NCBI GenBank assembly: GCA_963070105.1
Contig: OY718803.1
Coordinates: 6,553,823-6,617,822 of the forward strand
Length of the DNA: 64,000 nucleotides
Source: Litomosoides sigmodontis
Lineage: Eukaryota > Nematoda > Chromadorea > Rhabditida > Onchocercidae
Direction of reading: 5' to 3'
A program made the position numbers and the translations under genes. The notes beneath the pieces are model-generated. The model ran no database searches. It saw only the letters and a program-made list of their open reading frames with translations, and was not told the DNA's origin. How positions within the stretch are numbered: the stretch's first letter is position 1; each line of letters begins with the position of its first letter. Below are positions 57,543 through 64,000 of this stretch, one piece after another.

Positions 57543-60340
57543 TCAGGATTCTAAGTTTTCAACCTGATTAGTGATTTGTTCCAGAAATGGTATTAGTTTC
57601 AGTAATTCCTGGTCGTCCTGCTGGAAAAACCAACTTTCGATAGGTATACCGTTATCTATTTGATACGCGAATGACTGCAGGGAATTGTCAATAATTATTG
57701 TTTTCGACAGATCCCTACCCAAAATGGTCAAATCTTTAATGTAATTTCCATACACGAATACACAGTGCTCTCGAAAGAGTCGGTGACGTATTAGTCGTTT
57801 ACCGGGGTCCAGTAAATTCTGTAAAAACATTATAAATAATTTATAATCATACGAATTAAAATAATAATGGTTAGGGTGCGTCATATATGATTTAAAATTT
57901 GCCTATTTATGATCTTGCAGTTAATCCTGCAAGAAGATCATAAATAGGCAAGTTTTAAATGAATATCAGGATTCATCTTTGCCAGTCTTATTTCCTACCA
58001 GTTACCAAATATTATCTGTGATCTCAATCCTGATGATATTCTTTTTTTTTCTTTTTGATTATAAAGCTCTGTAGAAGCATTGGTGTTTTATAAATAGCAT
58101 CAGTAAAATGTATAAAGCTTTTATAGGTTTAAAAATATATGCGGTTTGTTCTTATATAGCTCCTTTGAATTCTGAATACGAAAAAAATTCAGGAATCTAG
58201 ATCGAATTATACAATACATTGTTTCGAAACATTAAGTAGCTCACCAAGAGTTTATCCGCATAAACACGTTTGCTTGCCGTGAATAAGATGATTTCAAATG
58301 AACGCGACAATCGTTCCAAGAATTCTTGCAGATGTGGTCGTACACGAACGTAAACCTTCAATACATCATACATGAATCCCAAATTTGGAAAGTTAGATTC
58401 TCAATGTTAGATACAACACATTTCTGAGGTAAGTGACATCGAAATACCTTACAAAAATTCTCTCCTAACAAAAGAATCCAATGTCGTCATTTTACATTAC
58501 ACTAGTATCTGTTACTAATAATGCATTACTTTTGACGTATTAGTCTCGAAAATTGCTACATTTACTGCAACTAACCAATTGTATTAGGGTAAATATTAAT
58601 GTACTTAATGAAATGAGTAGGAAGACGTAATAACCCTCTCCATGGATAATGCCAACAATAAATGTTTTAATGTAATGAGTCTGAAGAATACTAATACATT
58701 GGTAATCTCGTAAAGAAAGGATTGTCCCTGTCACGATCTCGTTTACTGTTGTAGTCTAGATTGCTATAAAATTAAAAAAAAAAACTCGGTAATGTCCAAC
58801 AAATTTATTCATCAATAATGAATCACTCAATACTTTTGTTATTTTAAAGTAAGTTGGACTATGAAGAACTTTACAACCTTGTAACTGTAAAGTAACAAAC
58901 AATTTAAGATTGTTCTATTCTTCGGAATTTTTAGACTTGTATGGCTAATGAACAATTTTTACTTACTTGATAGGTGTTTTCTTGGAAATGCACCGGAAAT
59001 GTTAACGAAGCGTCGGGCAATTCCGTTAGGCTGCAATGCACCAATGTCTCATCCTGCAATACATTACTTTTTTACAAATTAGATACTTTCTCCTCACTCT
59101 TTACAAATTTTCATTGCTATTTCGTTATCTTTAGAAACTTAAGCATTGGAGAATCATGATTATCTACGTGTTACGTAAATTTGTAAAGTTTTTTGAAATA
59201 TTTATTAAGGAAGGTACCGTAACATTTTACTGGGTAGTAAAATTTACGGTGGAACTGACCAAATCGAGGACTAAGGAAAATTCTGGTGTTGAGCGCGTCC
59301 GAAGCGGCAACGCTGGACATCGGTAACGCATTTCATCACTAAGCGGCGGTAGATGTCGTAACAAAAATATTCTGAATCGCAGGAGTTTTACTATTGCTAG
59401 TAGTGTCAACAATAAGCGAGAATTTAGTCTGATTTGGAATGTTGCTTAAATCATAGAAGATAAGCCGTTTTCCACAACACTAGCTTGCATTCAAAACAGT
59501 AACATATATATCAGTCGCGAAGGTATTGTATGACTTGATGGTATTCTATTTCATTATGGTCATGGCAAGGAATTTTTCCACTGATTTATGTTTACATGTT
59601 AAATATTATGAAGCAGATGACGATAGAAGACAACTGCAGATGATAAGTGCAGGTGAAGGTGAAGAATAGATGGAAAGTTTAATTAATGATGAATTAATAA
59701 TGGTCAGGAGTCCACCTGTGCCTCCGATGTTCTTATAGCAATGGGATTAGGTAGAGAAAATAGTGACGATAGGTGTGAAAAAAATAAAAACTTACGAGTC
59801 GGCATCAATGATCGGATAGACATGCTGAAATGGATCAGTTTCGGGAGCGCTGCAAATAACTGGCGTATTAGTTGCGTCGTCTGGTCGCTGCTGCTGTTCG
59901 GTGGCGCTAATGGTGGAGGAGTAATGTGGATGGAGCGCCTCCGAGGAGGAAATTCTCCTCTTCCGTCGTTCTCTTAAGTTCAGCAAAGCTCCTATGTTAG
60001 CTATCTGAAAGAAGGCAGTGAGTGAATCTACTCGAGAAACTCAGTGAAAAATGATGAAAGGAATGAGATGGTATGCAAATGATGATGATGATATGAGTAC
60101 AGTATAATAGCATGTATCATAAGGAGCCATCATCGCATGCAGCACTGAGGACAGAAGAACAAGCAGAGCAAGCGCTATTTGTTTAATGTGTTGCTGCTCT
60201 ATCGCTACCACCCACTACCGTTACCGCTACCGCATTTCTTCCGTGCGCAATGAGCGCCACACAGAAACAAGCACTCCTCTGACACCCGCAGTGACGTAAC
60301 ATAACACCACCGCCACCTCCACTCCACTCCACAGCAGCAG

Positions 60341-60375
<35 letters not shown>

Positions 60376-60422
60376 CTCCTCCACCCACCATTAATCGATC
60401 CTACGCTATGTTTATTGCTCAT
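57543..60422 (-). CDS. CTDSPL2-like small C-terminal-domain phosphatase (FCP1/HAD fold)
   Basis: SCP/CTDSPL2 enzymes are HAD-fold serine phosphatases of RNA polymerase II CTD or SMAD-type substrates. Six exons: 60422-60231 (tentative), 60004-59796, 59371-59260, 59053-58967, 58355-58245, 57818-57543, total 987 nt (328 aa). The catalytic DxDxT is formed across a junction: SLVLDL joined to DETLVHCSL. Further signatures are [13 protein letters not shown] before it, [54 protein letters not shown] and IPIESWF. These are closest to CTDSPL2. The first exon encodes 11 consecutive alanines from a CAG/GCT repeat followed by a glycine run. It joins in phase, but its reality rests on phase only. The rest is secure. 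The 57819-58244 intron carries a strong hairpin. It is head-to-head with CDC6. Confidence 0.92.
57890..57960. repeat. Near-perfect 31-bp inverted repeat (hairpin) in an intron
   Basis: The left arm 57890-57920 (starting ATTTAAAATTTGCC, ending GATCTTGCAG) pairs with 57927-57960 across a 6-nt loop (TTAATC). There is one substitution near the base and a 3-nt bulge near the loop. It lies in an intron of the phosphatase gene. It could be a microRNA-type precursor or a very short foldback element. Confidence 0.85.
60331..60376. repeat. CAG/GCA trinucleotide repeat
   Basis: Eleven uninterrupted GCA units at 343-375 of this block, with three more CAG units just before. On the minus strand it reads GCT and encodes the alanine run of the putative first phosphatase exon. 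Confidence 0.9.
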
Positions 60423-61056
60423 TTCACGAACCACAACGTGTTACACATATCGATCTACTCATTGATCGATCGATCGGTCGATTCACTGAAAGCAGATGAG
60501 ATGAGATGAGATGAGACGAGATGAGATGAGAACATCACTGGCTCGCTAACTGACTGGCTGGCTGGCTGAACCTTGATGGCAGCCACAGCCGCATTCCCAT
60601 ACATGTTTACACGCCTATCTATCTATATAGGTGGTATTTCTGCTTGGTGGCATAGCATCTACGCTCACTTATTTGCCTGCATGTTTAACAGCTGTCAATA
60701 GTCGGCATCCTTTCATCTCCCTTCACACTTTTCGTCGCAGTCACTCTGCATTTGACATGTTCTTTTGCAACCTACAAACTAGCACTGTTTTCTGTGTGGA
60801 AGTTAGTGACGAGGTTAAACGAATGCTCATTATTCCGAGTAATTTCTAAGCACCAGAACAGAAGAGTCTGCACAGCACTGTCTAAGCATTCCTCGATTCA
60901 TGTGCAACATCGGCATTATACAATCTCTCTCATATGTTTTACTTCTGCAGCTCATCATTAGCTGCTCACTTCTCCAACCGTTCGTTCGTAAAAAGCAGAG
61001 CGAGAACTTCTTCCGTTGACTATCAATTTTTGCACTTTTTCCTTTACAGTTCTTTG
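60423..61056. promoter_or_regulatory. Divergent upstream region (phosphatase / CDC6) with short tandem repeats
   Basis: This gap between two divergent genes is dense in simple repeats: ATCGATCGATCG near 60463-60480, a pentamer array of GATGA units at about 60497-60530, and GGCT tandem copies at about 60551-60567. A CTTTACAG acceptor lies 7 nt before the CDC6 start. A promoter role is inferred from position. Confidence 0.5.
60497..60530. repeat. Pentanucleotide array (GATGA)n
   Basis: About seven copies, one with a T-to-C change. Confidence 0.85.
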
Positions 61057-63802
61057 ATGATGGCGAAAAAAAGAAAAAGACCCCACTGTACATCTCAACA
61101 AGCTTCGAGCAATAGCAAGCGCTTCAAGCACGAGTCAGAATCGCATCGAGATGATGTCGAGAACGTATTTCCTGACAGTAGTAAGCGTCATAAGAATTCC
61201 AGCAGTTTCAGCACCTTTTAAATTTATTATTATTCAAGAGACATTTCTATTAATTTGTCTTATTTGAATTTTAAAGGTGCGCCGGAGATCTTATACGGCC
61301 GAGAAAAGGAAGTAGCTATGTTAGAAAAGCTTCTTCATGAAGGCATAGCTAATCAATGTCCTGCATCAATTTTTGTATCCGGGCCGCCTGGCACTGGTAA
61401 AACTTTGGCCGTCAAAACAGTCTTGCAGCATATGTTATTACAACACAGGCAAGTCATGCCACTATTTAGATGCAGTTTTTTGGATCTTTTCTTAATCAGC
61501 GATGAAATGTCTGTTTTAGTGTCCATCTAGTTTTATCTGTGCGAGCTTGTGGGTGGGGAGTTATATAAATGCCAAGGTCTATTTCCTGAACTTGTGATAT
61601 TAAATTCAAGTAATTGATTAATTACCAAGCTTTAGATTTAACAAAAAATTCATCAAATTGTTGTTGCAGCTAAGAAAAAAAATTGTTTTCTTTCAGTGCT
61701 CACTCCACATATATTAACTGTGCTTCGGAAAATACTAAAAGGGATATACTGACCGCAGTGTTAGATGGTTATAAAAAATTTGGCAAGGAGCTTTCAGCGA
61801 AAAACTTGGTGGAATTTCACAAAATGCTTGGAAAAATGAAAAAACATACGTAAGTATCATATAATTTTGTACAACTTCATTATTCAGATAACATATACTA
61901 AATTCCTGTTAGTATTTTCACAATTTTTGGGAGTATTGATTTCCATTATATTCCAGGGTGCCACTAAATTGTTCAGTAGATTATTTTTCAGTATTGTCGT
62001 GCTCGATGAGATAGATTTCATAAAGCCAAAAGATCGTGATTTCGTTTGTTCGATGTTTCAGTGGCCTGCCCATTATGAGAACGTTTCTCTCATTGGTAAG
62101 CGTTTCAGCAACAAGCTGCCCGTAAACCGATAGATATCGTGGATAGCTCTTCACTGTCTTGTTCTTGTTCCTTCGAACTTATTGTGGTTTTGTAAAATGG
62201 CTCTAATTTGAGATTAATCTTAATAAAGATACATTTTCGTGTTTGGTTAAATTCATTTCCCAAATAATTTTGAATAGTTATAAACCTAGAAACTCCAACA
62301 CATTATTCCGTTGTAGTTACTGTCGATCTTTTTTGTATTCATTACAATTGAATTATAAATTAGAATAAAAATCATTTTAGGTATTGCTAACACTTTAGAT
62401 ACGATGGAATTTCTGAAGCACAAGTTGAAGTATGTGCCAGAACTCGTTGTTTTTGCCCCGTACACTGAAATTCAGTTGCAGATTATACTATCAAAGAAAT
62501 TGGTAAATTCTTGATAATAAATATAACTGTAATCTTCATCATGTCTGTTGTCTTAAAAGAATTAGTAAGAATTTGGTAAATGTAAGGTATTTCACATTTC
62601 CGCCATGAAGTTGAGAAACATTTTTGTGATGTACGTCACATGTTCTACTCACATGACTACTCACATGTTACTGTTGGAAGAATCTTGATCACCTTCCCAT
62701 AACAAGAGTGAGGCAGTGTGTCCTTTGACTCTGTTGGCATTCCTGTATTTTTTAATTACGAGATTAGCATAATGTTTTGAAAACTTCTTAAAATTTTTCA
62801 GTGTTTTTTGCATTCAAAACACATGTAATTTTAGAAAACTAGCAGCGATGAAAATGCGATTGAACTCTGCGCTCGAAAAGTAGCTGCGGTAACAGGCGAT
62901 GCACGAAAAGCAGTTCAGGTTGCGCGGCGGTAAGTATTTCTTCACTAAATTTTTTTTTAAATGGTAGAGGGTATTTCTTTTTTTCGATTAGTTTGCTTGT
63001 TTTGATCGTTGTGTGATGCACTATCTTTCACTCTTTTCTTTGCAATTTTAGCTCTCTGTCGGTTGATTTAAATGGGAAAACTTCTTGTCGAAATGTCTTT
63101 GGAACGTTAAGCAGTGTTTATGCTTCTCCGCTGCTGCAGGCCAAAATACCGCTGCAGCAAAAGATACTTTTGGCGACAGCGGTTCGTCTTGCTGACGATA
63201 AGTCCTCTACGATAATTGAGAAAGGTATGTGCCATTTTGAGTTGTTTTTCTGGATATATTTCTACATAGCTTTTTATACTCTCGAAAGCTATTTTGTGTT
63301 CTTTCACGTACTGTTTTCATAGAATATCCTGTCGGTAGATCACATACATCGCTATATTTTCTGTGGTGTTCGACTTCCACTTTCCAGTGTGTGGATGGAA
63401 TATTTCACTGTTTCTTCTCCTAACTGTAGTAAAGTAATTAAGCTGAATTTTTTAAATTAATGTGATGAACGCTTCTATCTAAGGAATTCTTAATTTCACT
63501 GTAAGCGAGTGGGTATTGCATGTTTCATAAAATCACAATTTTCAAAGCGTGCTGAAAATTTTTTCCTCCTTAAAGGTTGCTTGCTGTCGACATACAAGAC
63601 ACTGTGTGAGCGCTTATTGCTACCGGCACTCGAAATGGATGAAATACACGAAGCATTATCTTTGCTTGAGTCACAGTCGATTTTAAAACTAAATTCTTCC
63701 TCATATCAGTTGCTCGTTGACAAAACACTGGCGGGAAAAATGATCGCTGACTCTTCATTGGTTTCACAAATTAATGCTGTCCGTTTAGATAAGCAGCAAT
63801 AG
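61057..63802 (+). CDS. cdc-6: CDC6 DNA replication licensing ATPase
   Basis: CDC6 is an AAA+ ATPase that binds ORC at origins and loads MCM2-7 with CDT1. Eight exons: 61057-61180, 61277-61448, 61697-61849, 61992-62095, 62381-62502, 62835-62929, 63052-63224, 63576-63802, total 1170 nt (389 aa; human 560). A short basic N-terminus (MMAKKRKRPH) suits an NLS. ILYGREKEV begins the AAA+ core. Walker A is SGPPGTGKT (77-84). Walker B is VVLDEID (about 152-158). Sensor 1 is LIGIANTLD. Sensor 2 is TGDARKAVQVARR. A C-terminal winged helix includes PLQQKILLATAVRL. The intron after exon 2 uses a GC donor (CACAG|GCAAGT). The N-terminus is much shorter than in most CDC6 proteins and has no S/T-P sites; an unseen upstream exon is possible, but an acceptor directly precedes the ATG. 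Confidence 0.93.
61449..61696 (+). other. GC-AG intron in CDC6
   Basis: The donor is CACAG|GCAAGT, a textbook GC-type donor, and the acceptor is TTCTTTCAG. Joining here is phase 2 to phase 2 and gives LLQHSAHSTYINCASEN. The nearby GT (CAA|GTCATG) would hit a stop within a few codons. Confidence 0.85.
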
Positions 63803-64000
63803 TGTTGAGTGCTGTCCAGTCTTTTAGGTGAGAAGTAATGATATTTATAATTTATATAATGCGTTGATCTGTTCATATTTTCCGTATTGCTGAAACAAAC
63901 ATGGGCATGTGATGCCCTAATCTTAATTGAATACTTGAAGTCTTTATTCTTTGTGCTTTCAATCGAATTTTTTTTTGCACACAATTATTACTTATTTTTC
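63803..64000. other. 3' flank of CDC6
   Basis: AT-rich 3' flank running to the window edge. No poly(A) signal of canonical form and no new gene is seen. Confidence 0.4.

Overview
This 64 kb window is eukaryotic and almost certainly from a nematode, possibly a filarial/spirurid species. It is AT-rich, and its genes are split into many short exons with introns ending in the nematode-style TTTTCAG/TTTTAG acceptor. Several start codons sit a few bases downstream of a strong acceptor with no upstream exon, as expected for spliced-leader trans-splicing. The products are nematode/metazoan housekeeping and signalling proteins. The species is inferred, not proven. No prokaryotic operon, CRISPR array, intact transposon, rRNA or convincing tRNA was found by eye.

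Layout, left to right: a 9-bp satellite and the last three exons of a hexokinase (+, 501-1308); a gene-poor 7 kb stretch (1309-8327) with two uncertain small membrane-protein loci; a membrane-tethered CREB3-family bZIP factor (-, 8328-11010); a Src-family tyrosine kinase (-, 12067-15307); a LysM-domain membrane protein (-, 16394-17575) head-to-head with NAD-isocitrate dehydrogenase alpha (+, 18491-20804); endophilin A/unc-57 (+, 23533-26199); VAC14 (-, 27772-31771); an unresolved coding patch (33145-33981); a CEP97-like LRR/IQ protein (+, 34391-38566); an unrecognised 17-exon coiled-coil gene (+, 40205-45086); DXO/Rai1 (-, 45975-47567) head-to-head with sorting nexin 1/2 (+, 47947-50234); a Golgi class I alpha-mannosidase (-, 50973-55838); a CTDSPL2-like phosphatase (-, 57543-60422) head-to-head with CDC6 (+, 61057-63802).

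I reconstructed exon chains by hand from splice-site phase and family conservation. In nearly every gene the summed exon length is divisible by three. The genes are functionally independent. Three head-to-head pairs with short gaps probably share promoter regions, and two of those gaps carry TG-rich tracts. VAC14, endophilin, SNX1 and the mannosidase all act in endomembrane trafficking, but nothing shows that they are co-regulated.

The items most worth a second look are a CEP97-like centriolar gene in a nematode, the unrecognised 613-residue coiled-coil protein, GC-AG introns in CREB3-like and CDC6, a near-perfect 31-bp hairpin in an intron of the phosphatase gene, and a short CDC6 N-terminus with no CDK sites. 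I did not find a clearly new biological system.
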